Notes under the pieces: generated by a model
Seen by the model: the letters and a program-made list of their open reading frames with translations, nothing else
What the model was told of the DNA's origin: nothing
Databases searched by the model: none
Made by a program: the position numbers and the translations under genes
Part shown: piece by piece, positions 1-7,357 of the stretch
Position numbering within the stretch: position 1 is the stretch's first letter
Layout of the letters: every line of letters starts with the position of its first letter
Source of the DNA: Haliclystus octoradiatus
Taxonomy: Eukaryota; Cnidaria; Staurozoa; Stauromedusae; Haliclystidae
Direction of reading: 5' to 3'
Length of the DNA: 64,000 bases
Assembly: GCA_916610825.1 (NCBI GenBank)
Contig: OU744449.1
Location: 7,088,243-7,152,242, forward strand

Positions 1-95
1 AGAAATACAAGGTAAGATCTCAAACAAAAATATTTTAAATGCTAGTAATATGTGATTAAAAGACATGACCATTCTAGATTGTCATGATTGTGTTA

Positions 96-602
96 TCATT
101 GCATGAGAAGGCTCCGAACAGTTTGTGTCAATATAAAACCAGCATCCTCTTCTATTGACCTCTGGTAGCCTGGAAACGTAGCGTTGACAAAATCTCTCAC
201 AATCTGGTCGTTAAGTAATCTATCCGTTGGATGGAAATAGTCTCGTAGAATATCATGCAATTCTTTATGACGACATAACAAGAATCCAAAGAACAATGCA
301 TACTCTGCACATACAGCTGAGAAGTTATCTTGCAACTGCCAATTATCAATATAACTCAAATAGTTTCCCATCGTCTTTAGCTTGTGTTCCACATTGTAAA
401 TTTGAGGGGATTTCCCATAAGAGTCCACAAACACCACATGACCACACCCATCTAAATAGCAAAGCAGCCAATGTTCTCCGCTCATCCAACTAGGTTCCGA
501 ATTGAATACAAAAACAGCTTTCTGATGTTTTCTAACGGGCGTCCAGTCCAGAGCCATAAACTGGTCATGAGCAAACACCCCTGCCGTGTCTAAATGATTC
601 AT
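96..602 (-). CDS. Adenain-like cysteine protease of the Polinton-type element
   Basis: A 168-residue protein of the adenovirus-protease (C5) type, the maturation protease that cleaves capsid precursors in adenoviruses and Polintons. The sequence shows the expected order of catalytic parts: His in GEHWLLCYLD (about residue 44), an acidic residue in VVFVDSYG (about 60), and Gln/Cys in QDNFSAVCAEYALFF (about 91 to 105). The ATG at 600-602 is the only sensible start. It is the last visible gene of a co-directional minus-strand capsid block (major capsid gene 55 bp upstream in transcription order). The frame is open with no break. Identification rests on motif order and neighbours, both strong. 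Bases 1 to 95 downstream of its stop hold nothing recognisable. Confidence 0.88.
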   Translation of the reverse strand: MNHLDTAGVFAHDQFMALDWTPVRKHQKAVFVFNSEPSWMSGEHWLLCYLDGCGHVVFVDSYGKSPQIYNVEHKLKTMGNYLSYIDNWQLQDNFSAVCAEYALFFGFLLCRHKELHDILRDYFHPTDRLLNDQIVRDFVNATFPGYQRSIEEDAGFILTQTVRSLLMQ

Positions 603-657
603 GTAACCATCACGGGATAGAATTTCTGTGAGCTCTCGAGTATTGATGACGGTTTGT

Positions 658-1965
658 TCAATAGTCTGTCAATACGTTGCGATTTTTATCAATACTAATG
701 CAATTGTCAAAATCGGCATAGAGTAGGATGGATACGGAATTTGGGAGGGGTCCGGCAAATTCCAAATTGACAGATAGATCTCCGGTGACCTTTGGCTCTT
801 GAAACCCGCTCTCGTTAGCAGACGGACTAATATGAAAGCCAAAAATACTGTACCCGTCATTAAAGTCCTCCCGTTGTATATTGAGAGGCTCGTCTAGGAA
901 TATTCTAGAAGAGGTTGTAAATAGACTCATGTAGCCATCTAGGTAATCTTGGGTCTTGAAATTGAATTTCATAGGTCTTCCCGGTGTGCTTTTTCCATTC
1001 ACGTAAACACCCATACTGGTGAGATCGTAATGCTTGAAATTGAAAGGGTTCTGTTTGTAGTCTCCGGAAAAGGCAGTGTTATCCACCATGGCTAGAAAGA
1101 CTCTCGTGGGGAGTGCCCCAACAATGGCATGTTGCCAAGAGACACTCGTAACATTAGCAGCAATACTATGACTTTTTACCACAACACGATTGAGAGGATA
1201 CTTGGCATTCTGACTAGACAGACGTTTTTGAACAGAAAGGAACTGGTGTGGAGTCAGGATTTGTTTTCTAGCGCAGAACGTCACTTCTAACAGTTTGACT
1301 TCGTAATTTGCATCATTGTCATCACTCATTAGGACAAAGGCGTCCTTCTGCCTGTGCAGTACTATTTTCAGGGGTACGCCGTTAAGCAACAGACGAGGCT
1401 GATGGAGTAAATCACTATTGAGACGACCACGGAGCTCAAGCACCTGACCTTTTGATGTGTAACTCGCCCTCTCTTTGAGTCCTTCGTTTTGACCATTCGG
1501 GTCACTGACGTCCATGAATTTCGGGGTGTCCTTTCTCCATAGCCCCATGGATAGTTGAGACTCACACGTGTCTTTGCTGTAACTTAGCAAGCTCTCAAAC
1601 ATGCTTCTGTAGGCATGGGTTCTGGTCGCACTTGAGACAGTACGACCGCCTAGATTAACATCCACTTGAGACCATAGACTGGCAATGGGATTATTTACTA
1701 ATCCGACGTGATGTGTGTCTTCGACAGGCGATCCATCACCTTTGACTATCCTCAATCGCACTTTCAAATAGCTATAGGCAAGATCGATGAACTGATCTGA
1801 AGAATTATTTATCTGAAATTCGATGGGACCCCCGTCAGCAATACTATTCAAAGGGAAATGTTCTTCCATTTGACCACTTTGAATCACAGCTTGAACATAA
1901 GCCGGCTCAAATAATTCTACTTCGGACAGCAAGCACTCTGCTCCGATAGTGGCGTCTTTCTCCAT
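658..1965 (-). CDS. Polinton major capsid protein (double jelly-roll, F54H12.2-like)
   Basis: About 435 residues, similar to the invertebrate 'F54H12.2-like' family, which is known to be the Polinton/adintovirus major capsid protein with a double jelly-roll fold that builds the icosahedral shell. Family-type stretches include VELFEPAYVQAVIQSG near the N-terminus, FQINNSSDQFIDLAYSYLKV, and LLYADFDNCISID near the C-terminus. I take the ATG at 1963-1965 (MEKDATIG) as the start. An upstream in-frame extension exists but begins with TTG and reads only a run of isoleucines from an ATC repeat. The ORF is intact and lies between the protease and the pVI-like gene, the usual morphogenesis cluster. Confidence 0.88.
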   Translation of the reverse strand: MEKDATIGAECLLSEVELFEPAYVQAVIQSGQMEEHFPLNSIADGGPIEFQINNSSDQFIDLAYSYLKVRLRIVKGDGSPVEDTHHVGLVNNPIASLWSQVDVNLGGRTVSSATRTHAYRSMFESLLSYSKDTCESQLSMGLWRKDTPKFMDVSDPNGQNEGLKERASYTSKGQVLELRGRLNSDLLHQPRLLLNGVPLKIVLHRQKDAFVLMSDDNDANYEVKLLEVTFCARKQILTPHQFLSVQKRLSSQNAKYPLNRVVVKSHSIAANVTSVSWQHAIVGALPTRVFLAMVDNTAFSGDYKQNPFNFKHYDLTSMGVYVNGKSTPGRPMKFNFKTQDYLDGYMSLFTTSSRIFLDEPLNIQREDFNDGYSIFGFHISPSANESGFQEPKVTGDLSVNLEFAGPLPNSVSILLYADFDNCISIDKNRNVLTDY

Positions 1966-1988
1966 GATGATGATGATGATGATGATGG
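1961..1988 (-). repeat. ATC/GAT trinucleotide run at the 5' end of the capsid gene
   Basis: Eight uninterrupted ATC units (minus strand) fill the gap between the stop of the pVI-like gene and the capsid ATG. A separate GAT run lies at 7315-7356 in the polymerase gene. Slippage here would not affect the capsid frame if translation starts at 1965. Confidence 0.8.
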
Positions 1989-1991
1989 TAT

Positions 1992-2417
1992 TCAAGAGAA
2001 TATATCCGTGGACCCGCTGGACTTTGCTCCTTTCTTTTTCTTTCGAGATACAGACTTTTTCGATGATGTTGTTCGTCCTTTCAGTGTGCCTGCTCGATAC
2101 GAACTGCGGTTGTTCGTCTTGCTCTTGAGTTTTATACGTTTTATCGGTGGTTGTGAGAAGACATCGGTCACCATATCACCCAACGTCTCTTGACCACGTC
2201 TTTTCAGTGAAGTGCTCAGGTCCATACCACTTCCCACATCACCGAGCACGTCTACTCCAGTTCTAAGTGCTCTCTTTCCTGCTGACAAGAGTCCACGTTT
2301 AACCATAGGGGCCACGGATCGGATGAGGGACTTGAACATACCACCTAGACCAGAGCCACCTCGTTGCCTTCGCGGATGCATCATCCTACGACTAGGATCC
2401 ATGTACCAGTTGTACAT
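1992..2417 (-). CDS. Basic minor capsid/core protein, pVI/pX-like
   Basis: A 141-residue very basic protein. It opens with a Gly/Arg-rich segment (RRQRGGSGLGGMFKSL), then an amphipathic stretch (SVAPMVKRGLLSAGKRAL), a Gly-Asp linker (DVLGDVGSGMD) and a Lys/Arg/Ser-rich tail with several nuclear-localisation-like clusters (KRIKLK, SRKKKKG). This layout matches adenovirus pVI/pX-like proteins found beside capsid genes in Polintons and adintoviruses. Such proteins bind DNA or act on membranes during entry and packaging. It ends 27 bp before the capsid ATG. Function is inferred from composition and position. Confidence 0.65.
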   Translation of the reverse strand: MYNWYMDPSRRMMHPRRQRGGSGLGGMFKSLIRSVAPMVKRGLLSAGKRALRTGVDVLGDVGSGMDLSTSLKRRGQETLGDMVTDVFSQPPIKRIKLKSKTNNRSSYRAGTLKGRTTSSKKSVSRKKKKGAKSSGSTDIFS

Positions 2418-2498
2418 TGTTAATATTTTTAAATAAAAATCGATTTCTTCTGTTATTGACCTTTCTTTCTCCTACAGACAATGCCTGTCTCGGTTCGG

Positions 2499-3272
2499 CT
2501 ACTCATAGAAACGGACAGGACTTCTTTTGAAGAGCAGGGTCACTAAGCTCTCCCCTCGCTGGAATGACACGAGATCGCCAGTGTCTGTTGTTATATACAC
2601 ACCAATCGTGTGTATCTCTGTCTGACTCAAAGGTGAAAATTGTGGGTTGGTAAATTTCAGGCTTACAGATTCACCGTGTGCCCCTCGAATGGGTACCACT
2701 TTAAGGAGAGGGGCAGAGACGTTTCCAACGTGTTGGTTTTTAATGATGTCTGTATAAACATAAAGTGAATTAAAGCCGTCCTCCATTGACGTCATAAATG
2801 GTGAGTCTTGTACCCAGTTACCACCATCCAACAGTGCTTTGCGCGGAAATCCGAGTAAGTAGCTGATATCCGAATTCTCAAAATCCAGCTTGCAGCCGGA
2901 TGGTATGACAACGGTGGTGTGACCCGAGGATTTATTGTAGTTTATTTTCACTGTCGGCATCGTAGTTGTTCCCAGACCTGCTTCTTTCAGAGCTTGAATA
3001 ACGTCTCCGGTTGATCCGTAATAACCCGGAGCAAGGGTCAGCGGATACGTTGTGCTTCCATCCGTTATCTGAATCCTGTTAAATCCCTTTCTGACGTTGT
3101 ACCAAGTACGAGGATATCGTATTTCGGATAGCGCCACTTCCCAATGCCCCTTTAACGTCAAAGGCTTGGACAACTTGATTTGAAAACTCGATGCTTTATT
3201 ATCTGGATGCAAATCAAGGTTGCAGTTGCTAGCAAGCGTGACATAAAACTCTGTGATCTTGTCAACATTCAT
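2499..3272 (-). CDS. Penton-like minor capsid protein (single jelly-roll)
   Basis: A 257-residue protein that begins ITEFYVTLASNCN and has the Polinton minor-capsid signature of an N-terminal strand set (SFQIKLSKPLTLKGHWEVAL, SEIRYPRTWYNV). Known relatives fold as a single jelly-roll and occupy vertices of the capsid, like the adenovirus penton base. The ATG (3270-3272) overlaps the stop of the integrase gene in an ATGA arrangement, so the two frames share bases. The ORF is intact. Assignment is by family resemblance and by its place between integrase and the pVI-like gene. Confidence 0.78.
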   Translation of the reverse strand: MNVDKITEFYVTLASNCNLDLHPDNKASSFQIKLSKPLTLKGHWEVALSEIRYPRTWYNVRKGFNRIQITDGSTTYPLTLAPGYYGSTGDVIQALKEAGLGTTTMPTVKINYNKSSGHTTVVIPSGCKLDFENSDISYLLGFPRKALLDGGNWVQDSPFMTSMEDGFNSLYVYTDIIKNQHVGNVSAPLLKVVPIRGAHGESVSLKFTNPQFSPLSQTEIHTIGVYITTDTGDLVSFQRGESLVTLLFKRSPVRFYE

Positions 3273-4372
3273 GTTCCTTCGATGTCAGATGCTAGAACCC
3301 AGGAGTCAAATTCAGGTCCGTAGCCTAGCCAGCGGACAAAATATTGAGTCTGATTATCTTTGGTCTTTCTCTTTCTGATGATCCTCTCGATCCTGTATAC
3401 CTGAGGGTCTTTCACCAACTGCAGCTCTTCTCGGTAAAATGTTCCAATTATGGGTTCACCGTTGAAATCTTCAAGCTTGTACACCGGCAATCTACCATCG
3501 ACAATATGTTTTATCTTGAATAGTTCTTCTGTCCAACCAGACAAATAGCTCTTGCGGAACAATGTTCTCTTGTGACTGATCCGCACGGTGTCACCAATGC
3601 CAAGCCGTTTGCTTCGACTTGAAGGTCTCTCTTCCAATCTCTTGTGCTCGTAGATGTTGATCCAGGCCTCTATCTCGTTGTCCGGGGTGACATCGATGGG
3701 TCTCATCTTGATTGAACGATGATAAGCTTTGTTATATCTTGCCGTTAGGGATTGCAAAACCGGAAGATACCGACGTGTATTGTTTTTTGTGAAATAGGCA
3801 AACAGTAAGTTCTTGAAGGTCCTGTTGACTCTCTCTACGACCGAAGCCTTCTTTTCACTTTTTGTCGAGAACAGTTTGATGCCGTTAGACCTCAAAAGCT
3901 GTAGGAAAGTTCGATTATAAAATTCTGTTCCCTCGTCACTCTGAATTCTCTTGGGTTGACGGCCCGATCTTAATATCTTGACAAATGCCTTTGTGAGTTC
4001 TGCTCCGGTTTTGGTTTTCAAGGGCTGCACCCACAGGAACTTAGACAGTACGTCAATGCACATTAGCAAATATCTTGTGCCGTTGTTGACCCTGGACAAT
4101 TTGCTCAGGTCTACTAGGTCCACGACCCATTGTTCGTCCATGCTATAGACGACGACAGGGCGAGTTTTGAAGTTCTTCCTAGAAGGGTGATGTAAAGAGT
4201 ATGTCCGCTGGGTCTTCAGCCATTCGGTCACCTGCTCCCTAGTCAATAGAGGAAGTACTTTCTTAGCCTCACGAAACAGACTTTCTCTTCCAGAATAAGC
4301 AGCTGGACTGTCCAGGTCATAGTATAGACTTTCCAACTGAGTGGAGGTGGTCTTATCGATTGTAGAACTCAT
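3269..4372 (-). CDS. Polinton integrase (rve/DDE) with C-terminal chromodomain
   Basis: A 367-residue retroviral-type integrase that would insert the element into host DNA. The core shows the DDE triad: Asp in VVDLVDLSKL (about residue 85), Asp in QSDEGTEFYN (about 147), Glu in SVVERVNRTFK (about 183). A C-terminal chromodomain is clear (YRIERIIRKRKTK, then FVRWLGYGPEFDSWV, about 322 to 360). Chromodomains in such integrases can steer insertion to particular chromatin. An N-terminal HHCC zinc finger is not obvious. The ATG at 4370-4372 starts the frame. The stop overlaps the next gene's ATG. No lesions are seen. Confidence 0.92.
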   Translation of the reverse strand: MSSTIDKTTSTQLESLYYDLDSPAAYSGRESLFREAKKVLPLLTREQVTEWLKTQRTYSLHHPSRKNFKTRPVVVYSMDEQWVVDLVDLSKLSRVNNGTRYLLMCIDVLSKFLWVQPLKTKTGAELTKAFVKILRSGRQPKRIQSDEGTEFYNRTFLQLLRSNGIKLFSTKSEKKASVVERVNRTFKNLLFAYFTKNNTRRYLPVLQSLTARYNKAYHRSIKMRPIDVTPDNEIEAWINIYEHKRLEERPSSRSKRLGIGDTVRISHKRTLFRKSYLSGWTEELFKIKHIVDGRLPVYKLEDFNGEPIIGTFYREELQLVKDPQVYRIERIIRKRKTKDNQTQYFVRWLGYGPEFDSWVLASDIEGT

Positions 4373-4541
4373 CTGCCGCGTCTGGATGTGGACAGTCTAT
4401 CTCGTCGAAGCCGTCCGGTTGATCTTCCGACTCTTCCAAACCATCCGTCTCGGACGTATGAAGATTGATTTCAGATGAACAGCAGATAAAGATACACTTT
4501 AGTTTCTCGAGTAGTTCTCTTGCATTAAATTGAAATGACAT
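4353..4541 (-). CDS. Small hypothetical ORF overlapping the integrase start
   Basis: From the first ATG (4539-4541) this frame gives 62 residues, starting MSFQFNARELLEKLK and turning strongly acidic (SETDGLEESEDQPDG). It overlaps the first 20 bp of the integrase frame and is preceded by a 72-bp gap to the next gene upstream. The lack of any other gene in this space and the same orientation make it a plausible small element gene. I recognise no family. It could instead be leader sequence of the integrase mRNA. Confidence 0.35.
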   Translation of the reverse strand: MSFQFNARELLEKLKCIFICCSSEINLHTSETDGLEESEDQPDGFDEIDCPHPDAADEFYNR

Positions 4542-4613
4542 CTTATCATTACAACATCCCACTCTCAAATGACAATGCTAAATATCTACATGTAAGTTAT
4601 ATCTGATTCAATT

Positions 4614-5477
4614 CTATCGCCTGGAGGCCGTAGAAGACAGCCACGGTAACTTTTTTGCCGCCTTGAAAGGGATTCTCGACTTGGGAGAGAACGCCCCTCT
4701 CACACGCTTTCTCGCCGTTTTCAGAGGTGCAACGTTCTCGACGCTTCCATCACTTTCAACGTCTTCAAATGTCACGTCACTGCCATGATTATCATCATCA
4801 TCATCACTGGTCTTTCGTGACTTGGTGCCTTGCTTGTAGGATCGTACACTCTGCAATCGTTTTTTATTCTTGATCCAATCCATGGGCACGTTGATCTGAG
4901 CTAAAGTCTTGGAAAATAAGGCTTTGTGAAATTCAGGTATATGGTCATCATCCCCCTTTCTAGTGCGCAATATATTCAGTACCAAGTCGGTGACATTTGA
5001 ACCGGGAATGACCCGACCCTTGTAGATGAGCTCTCCACGATCGTTCCACCCCGCGATTCCCTTGTTGTTCTTGATGGCCTTCAGTAGTTTTTCTCCTTGT
5101 GGACGTAGAGATTTGGGGAGTGAATCCACTGTGACGACTTCAATATAATTTCCTCCCTCACTTTTACCCTCTTTGTCCTCCCTAGAGCTGGGGGATGCCT
5201 CTTCTCTGACACCGCTTATATTGAGCTTTACAGGTACAGGTTTCGGTGTTGTAACTGCTTTTCGCCAATGCTGAAACTCGTTGAGATCCTCTACGTATTG
5301 CTGAACCTTTTGATCTTCTGGTACGTCTTCACGTCGTAGGTTTGCCTCGATGTCCTTGTGCGCTGTCATCATGGCATGTTTCTCCGGATTCAGTATTGCT
5401 TTGCTGTCCGTCTTTGATATCAAAGAATCGTACATCTCGGGTGAGATCACTACGTGTCTTCTAAAGTGGGTGGACAT
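4614..5477 (-). CDS. Conserved Polinton-type protein of unknown function
   Basis: About 287 residues from the ATG at 5475-5477. The N-terminus (HVVISPEMYDSLISK, then ILNPEKHAMMTAH) resembles proteins repeatedly seen next to Polinton capsid genes. The middle holds a small folded-looking segment (LLKAIKNNKGIAGWNDRGEL, about 135 to 155), and the C-terminal third is low-complexity, with an Asp run and then a basic tail. The stop of the 105-residue gene upstream lies directly before its start codon. A structural or DNA-binding virion role is likely from context but not shown. Confidence 0.6.
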   Translation of the reverse strand: MSTHFRRHVVISPEMYDSLISKTDSKAILNPEKHAMMTAHKDIEANLRREDVPEDQKVQQYVEDLNEFQHWRKAVTTPKPVPVKLNISGVREEASPSSREDKEGKSEGGNYIEVVTVDSLPKSLRPQGEKLLKAIKNNKGIAGWNDRGELIYKGRVIPGSNVTDLVLNILRTRKGDDDHIPEFHKALFSKTLAQINVPMDWIKNKKRLQSVRSYKQGTKSRKTSDDDDDNHGSDVTFEDVESDGSVENVAPLKTARKRVRGAFSPKSRIPFKAAKKLPWLSSTASRR

Positions 5478-5479
5478 CA

Positions 5480-5797
5480 CTACAGAAGAGCATTGGCTAA
5501 AAGCTTTATCAGTGCACCTATAGGTCCACCTCCTTTCTGGTTAACCAATAAATTGCGTTTAGTTTTCACCGATTGCTTGGGCTTGACAAGTTTTCTCAGC
5601 AAGTTTCGATGTTTAAACAGCTTTTTCTTTTGGTCGGGCTTGATGGGGATTCGACCTTTCAACACGTTGAGAACTATATCGCAAATGGAATGGATGAGCT
5701 CTGGGCTGGCGACCTTGAGGAATTGTTGCTGATCTTTGTGTTTGCACGTCGTCAGCGCCTTCAGTATAGGTAGGTTCTTCTTCACTCTATGCGTCAT
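5480..5797 (-). CDS. Small basic Polinton-type protein
   Basis: A 105-residue, lysine-rich protein with the pattern KKLFKHRNLLRKLV followed by KTKRNLLVNQKGGGPIGAL and a hydrophobic C-terminus (IKLLANALL). The ending, a Gly-rich turn plus a hydrophobic helix, is a recurring feature of a small protein encoded beside the ATPase in Polintons. It may act on membranes or DNA in the virion, by inference only. ATG at 5795-5797. The TAG at 5480-5482 lies just before the next gene's ATG at 5475-5477, so the two genes are practically fused end to end. Confidence 0.55.
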   Translation of the reverse strand: MTHRVKKNLPILKALTTCKHKDQQQFLKVASPELIHSICDIVLNVLKGRIPIKPDQKKKLFKHRNLLRKLVKPKQSVKTKRNLLVNQKGGGPIGALIKLLANALL

Positions 5798-5890
5798 GTC
5801 CGCGTGGAGGCGCTGTTGTGCATGTCACCGTGGTATGTTAGCAACTGACAGAGAGACATTTATCTGCACGAGATATGTAGGTACAAGGCA

Positions 5891-6526
5891 TCACGTTCGC
5901 TCCTGATAGTTGTGATGTGGGAACTCGTCTGGCAGTATTCTGGCCCGAATGCGAAACTTTTCCGGCGTGGTCGATTTAAAGTCGAGAAATAGATAAGAAT
6001 GCGGTTCTCTGACAGCGTCTTGATAGGCCTGTTGTAGGAATGTGATGTTGTGAGGGCTGATTTGTTTGGCTAGATGGGTAAACTGCGAGGCATCTCTCGG
6101 GTTCTTAAAGATGATCATGTAGTCCGAGTTTCGTGATATCAATCGCTGGTCTTTGTGAAACAGATCTTGTGTTAGCATGGCCACACTCATATTGTCGTGA
6201 CGACCCTTGAAAAACAACTCGGCGATTCTTCCATCCTTGCACTTGTCCATCATGTCGTCTAGCACAACCAGAGTGTTCGTTTTGAGGTCGAGCATGGATG
6301 TCAAATCGTTGGGAAGACCTTCGATGTACTTGACTGCCATCTTTAGCTTCATCAATTCATCGTAGAGCTTGGGTTGATGTTTGGTGTAGCACCAGATAAC
6401 TTGGTTGATATCGGGGGTGATCATCACGTCTCCGTATTTCAGCAGCCTTTTCATAAACTCTGTCTTCCCCGAGCCCCGCGTCCCCGAGACTAACATGCTG
6501 AACGGATGATGCAATCTCACGTCCAT
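5891..6526 (-). CDS. FtsK/HerA-type DNA-packaging ATPase
   Basis: A 211-residue P-loop ATPase, the predicted motor that pumps the genome into the capsid. Walker A is VSGTRGSGKT (about residues 13 to 22). Walker B is NTLVVLDDMMDK (about 84 to 95). A downstream motif ISRNSDYMIIFKNPRD and the polar Gln in MLTQDLFHKD fit the A32-like/HerA-FtsK packaging clade of Polintons and adintoviruses. ATG at 6524-6526, frame intact. It is the first gene of the minus-strand block and faces the polymerase gene across a 270-bp divergent promoter region. Confidence 0.9.
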   Translation of the reverse strand: MDVRLHHPFSMLVSGTRGSGKTEFMKRLLKYGDVMITPDINQVIWCYTKHQPKLYDELMKLKMAVKYIEGLPNDLTSMLDLKTNTLVVLDDMMDKCKDGRIAELFFKGRHDNMSVAMLTQDLFHKDQRLISRNSDYMIIFKNPRDASQFTHLAKQISPHNITFLQQAYQDAVREPHSYLFLDFKSTTPEKFRIRARILPDEFPHHNYQERT

Positions 6527-6793
6527 GGTTCACTGCAATGGCCAGAATCTGACTCGTTTTCACTACCCCGCTTTTGTTTATACAAATCTGACAAAGAGAA
6601 AGGCTTGCCTGGGCTTGTCTGTATTGTCAGTTGTCACGTGTCAGTCTTGACCATATTTGTAATGTAGATTACCTTATTTGGTTACCTTATGTATACCCTC
6701 AGGCTATAAAAGTTGACTGATATTGCTCATTTTTTTTTCATTGACAGCTGCCCTCACCATCTGTCTCTTGAAGAAGCACCGGGAAAAGATAGA
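6527..6793. promoter_or_regulatory. Divergent promoter between ATPase and DNA polymerase genes
   Basis: The gap between the two divergent genes has a TATA box for the plus strand (GCTATAAAAG, TATAAA at 6705-6710), about 84 bp before the first polymerase ATG. On the minus strand a TATA-like TGTATAAAC (about 6574-6582) stands 50 bp upstream of the ATPase ATG. Both spacings suit short 5' leaders transcribed by RNA polymerase II. These are motif calls only. Confidence 0.5.
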
Positions 6794-7312
6794 ATGCCTT
6801 ACAGATGTCAATCATGTCAGAAAAGATTTACAAAGAAATCTTCGCTCAAGAGACACATCATGGAGGTACATGGAAGCAGGAATTTCAAGTGTCCAACCTG
6901 CTTGGTTGATTTCTCACGGAAAGAGCATCTTAAAAATCACGCTTCTATTTGCAAAAGGAATCTAGTAGGAAAGTCAACCAATTCTCAAGATAACACAGAG
7001 ACCATCCCACAAAAGACTAGTGTTTCACTCCCGAGCGGGCCTGTGCCTAGCAATGACATTGTCATCGTGGGAGACTTCAAAGATAACCTGCCACAGTCCG
7101 ATGATGAGAATGATATCGTTAATCACGACTATTACATGGATCGAGTGCGTTATGAGCTTGGTGCAGATGATGCCGTCTCAGACAAGGTAAAAATATTGTA
7201 CAAACATTATGTCTGTTGAAACCCTGCAAAAGAAATTTTGAGATACCATTGGTCCGCTCAATATTTTATTTCTCGTTTTGTTTTCAACTCATTGTTATTC
7301 AGGTTGTTCCAG

Positions 7313-7357
<45 letters not shown>

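Noticed and set aside
1966-1995. N-terminal extension of the major capsid protein as a poly-isoleucine leader
   Set aside because: It starts at TTG and is only the translated ATC repeat; an ATG at 1963-1965 begins the family-like sequence.
6713-6793. Polymerase start upstream at 6713
   Set aside because: That codon is TTG and lies right at the TATA box; the first ATG in the frame is 6794.
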